This document shows positions 52,347 through 62,532 of a stretch of DNA of 64,000 nucleotides, in pieces. Origin of the DNA: Daphnia pulex (taxonomy: Eukaryota > Arthropoda > Branchiopoda > Diplostraca > Daphniidae). The stretch is taken from positions 14,871,001-14,935,000 of the forward strand of contig NC_060026.1 in the NCBI RefSeq assembly GCF_021134715.1, read 5' to 3'. The translations under genes were made by a program, and so were the position numbers. Under the pieces are notes generated by a model. It had not been told where the DNA came from, did no database searches, and saw nothing but the letters and a program-made list of their open reading frames with translations. Position 1 is the stretch's first letter; every line of letters starts with the position of its first letter.

Positions 52347-52790
52347 TTAAAAAGGTCGATTATAAGTTTCCATGAAGCGTCGGCTGTAGGTTCGATAAAT
52401 GGTGCGTGCCATTCCAGGCCAAGGATTTTTCAAGCACAATAAGGCACCTGTTACATCATTATTGTCTTTCAACTTCTCCCCCTTTGCAAAAAAGATTTCC
52501 ATCCAGGATGAATTTGGCAAACAAATAATTATTAGACATATATTTACCTTTTCTCCTTGAACAGCAGACCAGATTCCGTACATTAGCCTCATCGGCATGC
52601 CGGGACAAATTTCTGATCCAGGGGCTGAGAGTGTTGGACTGATGCAAATGCCTCCCGTTTCCGTTTGCCATCACCAAGTGTCCACAACAGCGCATTTCTC
52701 TTTGCCCACAATTTTGTTATAATACCAGTGCCAAGCTTCCACCTTGATGAGTTCACCCTGATAGCAAACTACCGTTGAAACGTGACTATG
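52347..52790 (-). pseudogene. acetyl-CoA synthetase fragment with in-frame stop
   Basis: Read on the minus strand this encodes a middle piece of an acetyl-CoA synthetase (ACSS family): [27 protein letters not shown], a TGA stop, then WQTETGGICISPTLSAPG. After a gap that may be an intron it continues NDVTGALLCLKNPWPGMART and IYRTYSRRFMETYNRPF. The family motif DTWWQTETGG is split by the extra TGA codon, and the conserved ..YF..F.GYY.TGDG segment and everything else are missing. It is therefore a truncated, decayed copy and not a functional gene. Confidence 0.85.
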
Positions 52791-53139
52791 TTTAATTAAT
52801 AATAAAAATAATTATTAATTAGCAGCCATACCACAGAACCCAGAGTGCGGAGAGAGATGAGAACATAACTTTCAACATGTTAGATCGCCGTATTTTTAAA
52901 ATAATCAAATGGCGGTAGAAGCTGAATGTAATTGGTTAATTTTTAGACGCTGGACAATCTCCCAATATCAACCTGTTGGGAAAACGAAAATTATGTAACG
53001 TCAGCATTTGAGATCAAATGAAAAATCAAATCGAGACCTGGATTGGGATATGTTGGCGTGCTCTGGAACACAAGGATCATTATTCCGTTGGCCAACGAAC
53101 ACGACTTAAGAATATATGGGCCGTGATCCATCCAATGTA

Positions 53140-53710
53140 CACACTGAACACAAATTCGCTTTTCTATCTGTAAAAATGAAAAGCGGGGGACATGAATCCA
53201 CCAAAAAAATTACAATTTCTCAATTTGTTTTCCTATCGCAGCTCGAAAATTAATAAAATCTACACGAATAAAACACTTTTATTCCCTACGTAACTCGTTC
53301 ATGTTGAGTTAATGAATCACTTTTTTCCCATTTTAATTTTCAAAATGTGAATTTCAGCCGCCACAACCGCATAAAATGGACAGTCGCGCCATCTATTCGC
53401 TCGGCGTGTAAATGACAACAAAAAACAAAGCTTCAAAAAATGAAAGACCAGCATCTCAATTTTAATTTAATCAGATCGTAAAAGCTAATTGATCAGTCGA
53501 CAATTCGCAATTGAAATTGACAACAGGTACAAAAAAGTTCTTACTTGCTGCCTCAGTGCCTCCACTTTGATGAATGTCGTAGGCCTATTGTCGTGGTGTT
53601 GGCTCAGGTGAGTGGAATTTTCTGCACCTTTCCAAAGTGCCAGGATCGGTAGTTCTTGGTCTCTTAAGGGATCAATGGTGATGATAATTTATTCCTCTGA
53701 CTATGTCGAA
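53140..53710 (+). repeat. dispersed C1q-linked repeat, copy C
   Basis: Best full-length copy. It shares with 12960-13380 and 45120-45620 the blocks 'ttctatctgtaaaaatgaaa', 'tctcaatttgttttc', 'ttttattccctacg', 'gccacaaccgcataaaatg', 'ttgtcgtggtgttggctcag', 'aagggatcaatggtgatgat'. Confidence 0.8.
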
Positions 53711-55072
53711 ACTCGAAAGCATTTAACGATCTCTCTGTAATCAACTCGATCGCGACATTGATTGAACAACAGACGAATATTCGCGAGAAATGGGAAGCAG
53801 TGATGCCAATTCATGAAGTTCGACTCTGCATAATAAATAAATGTTTTGACAAAATAGTCTTTGATAAATATTAATAACTGTTGTCAGAAATTCATTCCTA
53901 TTATCTAATATTGCTCAGAAAAAAATTCAGAATTAGATAAAGAAAAATTAGATTCTTCCATGGAAGTGGAAAACTGTGATGAGAACTCTGCATTTGATAA
54001 ATTCTCGATATAATTTGAACCAGAGTTATAAAAAGGGGTTTTTTACTAATTGAATCAAAAACTGAGTTGTGAACACCACCATTTAAATGCAGATTGAGCC
54101 ACAAACCATAACGTATATAACTTGCGGTTTTGCAACTCGGGAAAATTGTTTCTCTTAAAGTGAACACGGCGAAGTCAAGTTAAAGCTAACAAATACTTTC
54201 CCTTTATTTGTAAATAGATATAAAAATACAACAGGAAAAAGTAAAGACATAATTCTACACAAAAAGTGGAATTCAGGTGAAAGTCGTCCAAGAGAAACGA
54301 AAAATAAACAGTATTTAATTGCGAGCCATAAACCCTTTAAGCAAAACAGTCACATCTTGTGAGTTTTAGCTTACCTAAAATAAGAAACTAGCGTTTAACG
54401 ATTACGAAATCGCTCCAGTAAAACCCACATACGTCGCATTCGCGAAATGCAGAGAACTAAAATTAGGGCCCATACGACATGTCGTAAAACTTTACTCGCA
54501 ATAGGAATCAATAGGGCCCAATATTTCTTTACAATAATTGTCGATAACATCAATAAGGAAGAAAATGGCAGATTGCAATTTATCTCAGAACATCTGTCGT
54601 CTGCAATTTAATTGCGCTCCAATTCTGTTGCGGTTTTAACATTTTTTGACGTGTACTGCGCAATTCTATTAATCGAAATAGAGCTATTAAAGGAGGGTCA
54701 ACGAGAGCCAATTAAAAGGGAAAGTCGTTGAGAGAACAACGAAAAAATTCAGAGAGAAAAGTATCATAACACACTGTATAAGCATATATCAATAAAGATA
54801 AAATTGTAGAACGGAACGCTTTAAAAGAAGACGGTAGGCTTTTATCGGGTAATTTGGCGATGAGAAAGCAAATACACGAGGAGAAAGAAAATGAAAAACT
54901 TTCCACCACAAAATCATTCAGCCTCGGAAGTCCCGCCCGGAAATGTCTGGGCCGCTCTCATCTCCTCACCTGTAGTACAAACTATATACGCGGGCGGATA
55001 GATATATAAGGCAGTTGTGAATGGTTAACAAAGTATCAGTTTCACCAGTTCTATTCCCTTCTAAACAACAAC
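53711..55072. other. AT-rich spacer upstream of the cuticle gene
   Basis: No gene is seen. It ends in the cuticle-gene promoter. Confidence 0.4.
55003..55010 (+). promoter_or_regulatory. TATA box of the cuticle-protein gene
   Basis: tatataag lies about 70 bp before the start codon, at the right distance for a transcription start near 55035 and a short 5' leader. Confidence 0.75.
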
Positions 55073-55698
55073 ATGCATTACCAGGTAAATTCAATACAGC
55101 ATCCAAGTTAAATGTCCGTTTAACTTACATAACTGAATTTTTTCTAATAATTTCAACCTAAAATGTGCCTAAATAATAAAAGTGAATCACAATTATTTTT
55201 CGGATAATTTAATTTAGTTCGCCATCGTTCTTGTATTGGTCGGTGTTGGAGCTTTCGCTCAGCCGCAGTTACCTAAACCACCCGGTTACTCACCTGCTCC
55301 CCCGAAACCATACCCCACTCAAAGTTATGAGGTAACAAATCAGTTCAATCAGACCTTTTACCTGCAATGAAAATAATTATTCAAATTCAAATCAGCCGCT
55401 GATGCCGTACAGTTTCGGCTACGCTGTCAGCGACGGCCCTAGCTACAACAACTACGCCCATCAGGAGACGGCAGACACGAAAGCTGTAACCGGATCTTAC
55501 CGTGTTTCCTTGCCCGATGGCCGAACTCAGATCGTCACTTACAAGGCCGATGATAACGGATACGTCGCCAACGTCAAATACGAAGGACAGGCCAAGTATC
55601 CAGAGAATTACAGCAAACCGAAACCCGCCTACCAACCGGGCCCACCACCACCGCCGGCATACAAACCTGCAACTCCAATTAAACCTTACAAACCTTGA
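55073..55698 (+). CDS. Rebers-Riddiford cuticle protein
   Basis: Three exons: 55073-55084, 55218-55331, 55396-55698 (142 aa). The 12-bp first coding exon (MHYQ) splits the signal peptide with an intron, the usual arthropod cuticle-gene layout. The mature protein has a Pro-rich N-terminus (PKPPGYSPAPPKPYPTQ) and a chitin-binding R&R domain: YSFGYAVSDGPSYNNYAHQE, VTGSYRVSLPDGRTQIVTYK, ADDNGYVANVKYEG. A Pro/Lys tail (PPPPPAYKPATPIKPYKP) follows. It binds chitin in the exoskeleton. A TATA box lies upstream and aataaa at 55863. The RR subtype is not certain. Confidence 0.95.
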
Positions 55699-56000
55699 TC
55701 GGATCAATCTTGAAAGTTTCCGCCCTTTGCTCTAGATATAAATGATCTGGTTTTTGTTATTAGTTTAGGAATATTCGAGATGAAACTGAATTACGAGATT
55801 ATATTTTGCACATTGATTTGTCATGAACAAGAAACTGGTGTTCACCAAGCAGATTAGTCAAACAATAAAATTTAAAAAAATAGCTCATGGAAGTTATTCT
55901 TACATTTATAAGTCTGTAGGAAGCATAAGACTCCTTTAAAGCTCTCATAAAACAACATATTCCAAGATGTTGTTGTTTCTTTATACTTCAATCAACAATT
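55699..56000. other. convergent 3' spacer
   Basis: Contains the cuticle-gene poly(A) signal aataaa at 55863-55868 and the 3' region of the kinase-fusion gene. I see nothing else. Confidence 0.5.
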
Positions 56001-59000
56001 TCAAATAGAAAACCGGATGTAGGATTGTTTTCCATCTGGTGATTGGAGACGTTCCCAGTTGCTGATGTGGACATCAGTCCCATGTCGGATTTCGTCCCCT
56101 TCCGGCCAGTATATACGTTTACACTCGATTTCTTTTTCTGGATGATTGGCCACTGGATTGACAGCAACTGGTGGACTAGAGCAAACCACCTTCTTGGATG
56201 CGTTCGATTCCAAACCGAGTTCTTTATTTGCTGCATCCGCACAATGGTAGACGGAATAGAGAAAGAGCGAGGATTCGTTGAAAGACAATTCAATGCCGGC
56301 TATCATCTTTGGATCGTACAACATTCCCGATGGCAGGATTCTCTCAAAATCCAGGCTACGGTTAACGACAATCGCAGCAAAACCTTTGGTATTTTCTTGA
56401 TTATTTTCAGTTCGATTGTACACGAGCTCATAGTTTTCTGGTGCAAGCTTTTTCAAGCTGGAAACGTCATCTTGAATTATTCCTTGGATGAAAACGACTG
56501 CAGTGTTTCTGTTGTGAGGCTCCGACAACAAACCTCTTAAAGTATCGCGTAATCCTTCGTGGTTTATTTTCTTGAAATTAATCTGAATGCATTCGAGCTT
56601 CTGCCATGGACGATCCTGAATTTCTTTCCAAATATCTGTTGACGGTGGAGTAACTTGATGGCTTCTACTAATGATAATCACTTTCTTCTTCACAGCTGTG
56701 CCTTGGAGAATTTGGCGATAAACGAAACTATCGCCACTCTCGCAAACGATGATCAACAGTTTAGACGGTTTCAACTCCAGCGTCTTTTTCCATTGCTCCA
56801 TTTGATTCACATCGTTCATACGATTAGAAGAGACGACCAAATAACTGTCTTGTTGCTTGAAATCTCTCAGAGTCTCCAGTACCGAAAACACTTTGACTGC
56901 CGTACTTCCGGGCGAAGTTGAACTGACACCCAAGAAGCGCAGATTGTTTTTCTTAGTACGGCACAAGAATTGTTTTAGTTCATTAATCATTTGATTGTCC
57001 TTTAATTCGTGTTGGCAGTAAGCTTTGCGGAGGTGCTCCTGGTAATCGACAGAAAGTGTTGTTAAATTGATTGAGACCATAGTTTGTTCGGTATCTTCTA
57101 GTATCTTCATTCCATCTTCGGAGGAAAGAAACTTTTTGTAGGTTAAGTTCCACACCGATTGAAGCATGTGAAGGCCAAGTAACTTGAAATGTTGGCCCAC
57201 CTCTTTGATAAGAATTTGATCCAATTTCACTACGTTGGGCGTGTCAACAGCAAATAGAAGTTTATCGAAGAATTCATCAATGTCTTGGTATGTCACTCTT
57301 TGGGGTAGTAAATCAACTCGGGTGGCGGCGGTGGTTATTCCGCCAAACTTACTGCTCAGTTTGAATTTCCAATTTTTCAAGTCCGCCTCACCGCCCTTGA
57401 AGTTGCAGATAATTTGGCGCAGTTGCGTCGCTCCGGCTGATAAATTCACGGAATCTAAAAAATCTTCGTGAAATTTCTTCGTGTTCAAATCGACGACTCG
57501 TTCGTTGACTAAAGCGACGTGATAACGCTTGAAAACGTCTTGATTCAGCGGAATTACTTTGTTAAATTTACCGTGTTCACGTAACTTGTCGGCCAGCAAA
57601 TAAATATCCGACCAGTAATCACTGACCGTCACTTTCTGTCGCAAGTGCTCCGTAATTTTCAATTTGTAGCAAGCAGGTTTTTTACCTCTGGAGAAATTTT
57701 CGAAAGTCAAAATATCTTCGGGAGGGTTGACGGGCGCCAATCCAAGTCCATCCTTAATTAAACTGTTGACGTCTAAGCCAACGTTGGTACAAATAATGCA
57801 GTCCTTAATGTCTTCTCCCGTTCTCTTGATCTCCATGAACGATCGAAAATATTTCGCCAGACAGAAATCGCCTAAATTGCCGTTGAGCAGTTGAATTCCG
57901 GTAATTTTGAATGTCTCGTCTTGTTTATACTTGGCCTGTACAAACCGGTATCGCCACTTTGGTTTGTTATCCTTGGAAGTGTCGACTTGGTACTTGAAAA
58001 TCAAATCGTCAAATATGCCACCCAATTCAGACATTTGAGTTCCCAGTTCGAATTGGTATCCCTTGCGAATGCCACGAATCAAGAAAAGCATGAGCAATTT
58101 CGATTGGAATACATCACTGGCGTGCCTGATGGGTGTATGAACCAACGGACGTGAGTTCTGGCGCTTAACTGGACGAGGGTTGAGTTGCTTGACCTCTTTT
58201 GGGAAGTGCTCGGAAAGGATGTCTTTGACTTCCGGCCGTTTGTTGGGATCAACGGACAGCATTTTCAGTAGCAGTTGTTTCTAAGGGAAATTTAAATCGT
58301 GAATGTAAATTTGATTACATTTTAAAAGGTTCATTCTTACTATGTTGGCATCCTGCAATTTAGGTGGAAGCTGGAAGGACTTTAATCTGGAAATTAAATC
58401 TATGCGTTCAGAATCGGTTTTGAACGGACCCATTAGCAGTTCGAAGAGGATGATGGCCAAGGCATAGACGTCCACTTTGTGATTGTACGTATTGGATGAT
58501 TCCTGCTCCGGGGCCATGTAAGGTTTTGTGCCGATGTAGAGCGTTTGATTCAATCGATCAAATCCATCCCATTGTCTCCCTTCACTGCTTGTCGTCGGCG
58601 AACTTTCACCCGCTGTTATCCTTTTGCTCAATCCAAAATCTCCAACTTTGATCGACCAGTCGAAATTAAAGAAAATGTTACTTGGCTTTAGATCGCGGTG
58701 AACTAATTCCTGTATAGAATTTTAAAAATGGGCGTTAGTTATTATAAAATTATTACATAATGGATAGAATTACCAGACTATGTAGATACTTGACGGCTGA
58801 TAGAATTTCACGGTACATCTGGTGAACGTTTAATTCGACGGGCTTCCGGGTCTTCAACCACTTGGCTAGATTCTCTTCCCGACACAATTCCATCTGGATG
58901 TACAGGTAAATGTAGCTGCGACTTGTTTTCTTTGGCACCAGTTGCTCGGCAGCCATCGACACCAAACGGAATAATGAACTTCGCTGACGGGAACTCTGCT

Positions 59001-59710
59001 GATCAGTCGGCTCCGACGAGAACATTCCACTAGTTCTGCTCACACTTCTTTTTAAGTGCGATACAGATTGCTGTTCTTTCGGTTCTCTTGACCGAGATGG
59101 TGTAACGCTTGCATTTCCGTAGCGATCTTCCGCTTCTTTAATCCGTCTGGAATCGAAACTAGAAGCGTCGTCCGAATCAGCAGAGAAGTCCTCATCTGCG
59201 TATCCCTAAACACAAATAGTAGCTAGAAAGTAAATTCATATTATACTGGGAACTTTTTAATATATTCATGTATCCCTACCTCTGCTGCATCTTCCCATTC
59301 CGGCGGAGGATTATTCTCCCACCAGGCATTGTAGTAAAATACGATATTACGATGTTTTAATCCGGACAGCACCTATTTAGAAAACACATTTTAAAGGATG
59401 TAATTGAATTGTGGAATGAATTTTGATCTAAGTTTATTACTTCGACTTCTCTGGTGCTGAATTGTGCCATCTCTTCATCGTTGGCACTAAGTTTAATACA
59501 TTTGACGGCGAATTTCTTCTTCTCCATCTTCTTTTCAGCCACATAGACGTGACCGAAAGCCCCTTTGCTAAATAATTCGACATGATCGAACTCTTCCAGA
59601 AAACGGGACTCAGGTGACCTGTCCAGTGGTGGTCGGGAAAACAGCTGGTCTAGCGAAATCAGATCACTAAATGACAAAGAAGGTTTTTTGGTGATATTTG
59701 CGAAAGGCAT
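56001..59710 (-). CDS. eIF2alpha-kinase-like domain fused to nuclease-like and degenerate NACHT-like module
   Basis: Five exons: 59441-59710, 59280-59372, 58774-59205, 58341-58709, 56001-58280 (1147 aa). Residues about 40-410 are a PKR/PERK/HRI-type eIF2alpha kinase: Gly loop SKGAFGHVY, K70 in FAVK, GLKHRNIVFYYNAWWE, a Ser/acid-rich insert, YIQMELCREENLAKWLKTR, HRDLKPSN (H269-D271), DFG (289-291), YIGTKPYMAPEQ and DVYALAIILFELLMG. All catalytic residues are present. After a linker comes a block like Cap4/DUF4297 PD-(D/E)XK folds: RGIRKGYQFELG, GGIFDDLIFKYQ (D479/D480 region), RYRFVQAKYK (Q503-K505), DFCLAKYFRS. The rest (about 700-1147) resembles the NACHT region of arthropod STAND proteins but the P-loop is degenerate (LGVSSTSPGSTAVKV lacks GK[ST]); SKLLIIVCESGD and KKKVIIISRSH recall Walker B and sensor motifs. 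The C-terminal module is all in one 2.28-kb exon. I start at the first ATG in frame (59710). The kinase call is firm; the module calls are inference. Confidence 0.85.
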
Positions 59711-59936
59711 GGTTAATGGTTTTGAGCAAAGGAACACAATTTCACGGTACGTAGCACATGTTAACCGAAATTTTGTTTTTCATTATGGGTTGCATTCTGA
59801 CACTATACACTTGCAATGATATCGAATTGAAAGGACGAAACACTATACGAAATAATCTTTTCGATTTAAGCTGGTGCTTATCTACGGGCGGAAGTTCGTG
59901 ACGTCACCGGTCACCCGCCTTCATATCGTACGATTG
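59711..59936 (-). promoter_or_regulatory. kinase-fusion promoter with a consensus CRE
   Basis: A perfect CRE/ATF palindrome TGACGTCA lies at 59899-59906, about 190 bp upstream of the kinase ATG and about 30 bp from the LTR edge. CRE sites bind CREB/ATF factors, which act in stress-kinase feedback. No TATA box is obvious. Confidence 0.6.
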
Positions 59937-60429
59937 TGTTATCAGCATTGAAACAATAATACGGTGTAGGATCTATGTTTGTGCCGCGGAAGGAAAATCT
60001 TTTTAGTTTTTTTCGAGCAGACGTGTGCGTCCGGAATTACCAATCCAAGATTCCAAGGTTACTGTTTAGAGATAAGAAGGAAAGAAAGGCCTATGTTTCC
60101 CCAAGGTCTTTTTCGCTATATGGCTGAACTTGACAATCAAATTGTTGGAAATGGAACTCTTGTTGGCGGTGTCGACCGTTCAACTTCCAAGATTGAGATA
60201 AGAGATGACACCTTTGTTGTTGCTAGTTCGTCCTTATATTTCACACTGCCGTATAATACAGCATTTTGGTATTTCAATAGTTGGTTTAGGGTTGAGTAGG
60301 GTAGGGAACAATAGATTGAATGGGAAGAGAGGGTAAAATCGGGGCCCTCTGTTGAGGTCCCTACAAATTACACAGAATTAACAGTAGCAATAATGTCGAT
60401 CACTGTTGGGATGCAATAAATTCCCAACA
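59937..60429 (-). repeat. 3' LTR of a gag-only retroelement
   Basis: In element orientation (minus strand) it begins TGTTGGGAATTT at 60429 and ends ...GCTGATAACA at 59937, so it has TG...CA ends and is about 493 bp. It is preceded by a purine tract (tactggggagtg) that fits a polypurine tract. The matching 5' LTR would lie beyond the right edge, so identity of the two LTRs and the target-site duplication cannot be checked here. The + strand frame across it is a shadow. Confidence 0.6.
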
Positions 60430-60564
60430 CACTCCCCAGTAGAGCCCGTTCAATTGGCTCGACATCCTGATCGACTTGATATCCGTTGGATTAGAGATCT
60501 GAGAATGCGGTTGAAGAAGGATGGCCTGGATTAAGAGGAGCTGTTTCGTTGACTGGCTACGGAT

Positions 60565-62532
60565 TCAGTTAATTGTCCATTCCATTTGATTCCGATTGAG
60601 AGTTGGCTGACTCTTTGGAAGTTTGCCACCAGGATCCCATACCGATTGGTGTGTGTTGGAATCTTCTTCAATGTCCTTTAACACAAGAATATTTTTTAGT
60701 AGATGTGAAACGATTTTGTTTGGTACCTGGGTTAACGAATAAGAGAACAGCAACTGGTTGATGAGATGTTCTTCTATACTTGGTAACCTTGAGATGCGTT
60801 TAGGAGCTGGTTTTACTGGCTCCAAGCGCTTCCGTTTCATTGAGTTTTGTTGATTGGCCAATTCCGGAAGAATTGCTGCTTGACTGCACGGCGATCTGAA
60901 CTTCGGAATGATTTCTTGGTTGCTTTCTACGTTTGTTGAATTGACAAATGCAGCGGCTTCTTGAGGATTTTCTTTCGAAGCTTCCTGGATTTCTGGCGAC
61001 GATGATAAATTTCCAGAAGAAGAGAAGTTGGTTTGTTTAAGTTGACTCGGAAAAGAGTTAAGTGTTTCCAGCGATGCAGCTGGCCTTCCCGAGGGGAAAA
61101 AAAGAAAGGTAGGAATATCCTTTTCTTTGGAGCCGGCTGGCGGAATCCTAATAATTGAATCTTTAGTTTTTAGACAATTGAATGTGTCAGGAACTTCTGC
61201 TTGATAAGTAGGAGTTTCTTGATGACTAAGAGAGTGAGGAGCTTCTGCCGGATTGGCTGGAGCTTTTTGAAGATTGAGAGTACCAGGAGCTTCTGCCGGA
61301 GTAGCTGGAGCTTCTAGAATAATGAGAGGACGAGGAGCTTCTGCCGGAGTAGCTGGAGCTTCTTGAATATTGAGTGTGCAAGCAGTTTTTTCGTTGCTAG
61401 AGGAGCTCAAGAGATTTTTGGACTCCATTGCATCTACACCATCTAAGTTTGCAAATTTGAGGTTAGTTGCTTTCAGCTCGTCTTCAAACCTTTTTTCGTC
61501 TTTGTTTCCACTGGATTTGACCGGAATATCTGAGATTGATAGCCCTTTTTTTGGTCGTTGTTGGAGACTGGCTGTTCCAGGCTCCTTTTCCATCGGGACT
61601 TCTTTTGACTGGGCTGATTTGACGTTTTGGTCGCTGTAGCAACTTTTCGCGTTCGATGATGTGATTTTTTCTGCTCCATCCAGTTTTGCTGAGTTTTCTA
61701 ACTTTGAAACAAAGGAATTATTTTCTTTTATTTCGTTCCTTTCAAACCTTTTTTTGTCGGGATATCCGTCTGGCCCATCCGGAGAATCCGAGAGTGAGTC
61801 TCCTTTTTTCGGTGGGTGAGGGAGACTGGCCGTTCCAGTCTCTTTTTCTTCCGTCTGGATATTTTCTTTTGACTGGTATGAAGGGGTGTTTTGAAAACTA
61901 CAGCTTGTTGTCGTAAGCGACGACACTTCTAGTGGAGTTGGGTTTGGCACTAATACTGCTGCAAATTGAGATGTTGAGAGGGTTTTGAGAATTGACTCTA
62001 TTACTGGATTTGTTTGAGAAGCTGGCTCCTGAGAAGCTGTTGGTGATAAGTTGACATCTCCTGGAGCGACGGGCACTGAATAGGCTGTTGAGATGGCTGC
62101 GATCACCTGACTGATTATGTCCCGATTGAGTTGTGCTTGGGTTGCTGCCTGGTGTTGGAGAATTTGGAGCATTCTTTCTCTGTCCTTCTCCCATTCTTCG
62201 TCATCTGCTTCCTTTTCGAGTTTGTCTAACCATTCTCTTCGTTTTTTCTTTAAGATGTGAATTTTGGCGACAATAACATCGTCCATTGTTTGGTACATGG
62301 TGTCGATGTCTGCATTGATCTCTTCTTGGTCTTCGCCTTCTTTGTACATTTCAGCCTGGACCCTTTTTGAGAATATCTCATAAGTTTTGTAGAATCCATC
62401 TAGCTTTTTTTCTAATTTTTCGACTTCGATAAACGCTTCCAACGTCATTTCTGTTGATTTGTACGTTTCGACGAGGTTAATGATACGGGTGATATGCTTT
62501 TTAATTAAAGTTCTTGCGTAATTTGGAGCCAT
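60565..62532 (-). CDS. gag-like protein of LTR retroelement
   Basis: Uninterrupted ORF of 655 codons. Residues about 8-110 are a charged helical region (TLIKKHITRIINLVETY, EVEKLEKKLDGFYKTYEIF, LDKLEKEADDEEWEKDRERM) like the DUF1759 start of BEL/Pao Gag. The rest is Ser/Pro/Glu-rich and holds two internal duplications: a pair of SKE...ETGTASL...PPKKG...KKRFE blocks (about 220-270 and 300-350), and three EAPATPAEAP-type repeats (about 390-440). There is no zinc knuckle or protease motif. The long open frame with no stop means it is young or still selected. It could be a domesticated gag; the adjacent LTR favours a mobile element. Confidence 0.65.
   Translation of the reverse strand: MAPNYARTLIKKHITRIINLVETYKSTEMTLEAFIEVEKLEKKLDGFYKTYEIFSKRVQAEMYKEGEDQEEINADIDTMYQTMDDVIVAKIHILKKKRREWLDKLEKEADDEEWEKDRERMLQILQHQAATQAQLNRDIISQVIAAISTAYSVPVAPGDVNLSPTASQEPASQTNPVIESILKTLSTSQFAAVLVPNPTPLEVSSLTTTSCSFQNTPSYQSKENIQTEEKETGTASLPHPPKKGDSLSDSPDGPDGYPDKKRFERNEIKENNSFVSKLENSAKLDGAEKITSSNAKSCYSDQNVKSAQSKEVPMEKEPGTASLQQRPKKGLSISDIPVKSSGNKDEKRFEDELKATNLKFANLDGVDAMESKNLLSSSSNEKTACTLNIQEAPATPAEAPRPLIILEAPATPAEAPGTLNLQKAPANPAEAPHSLSHQETPTYQAEVPDTFNCLKTKDSIIRIPPAGSKEKDIPTFLFFPSGRPAASLETLNSFPSQLKQTNFSSSGNLSSSPEIQEASKENPQEAAAFVNSTNVESNQEIIPKFRSPCSQAAILPELANQQNSMKRKRLEPVKPAPKRISRLPSIEEHLINQLLFSYSLTQVPNKIVSHLLKNILVLKDIEEDSNTHQSVWDPGGKLPKSQPTLNRNQMEWTIN

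Noticed and set aside
52842-52885. Minus-strand start with signal-peptide-like MLKVMFSSLSALWV upstream of the ACSS relic
   Set aside because: It precedes a broken enzyme fragment and would join only across a doubtful intron; probably chance.
55387-55707. 106-codon minus-strand frame with hydrophobic runs
   Set aside because: It is the antisense of the cuticle R&R exon; the hydrophobicity comes from the complement of Pro/Lys codons.
59979-60299. 106-codon + strand frame near the kinase promoter
   Set aside because: It lies wholly within the LTR and no family is recognised.
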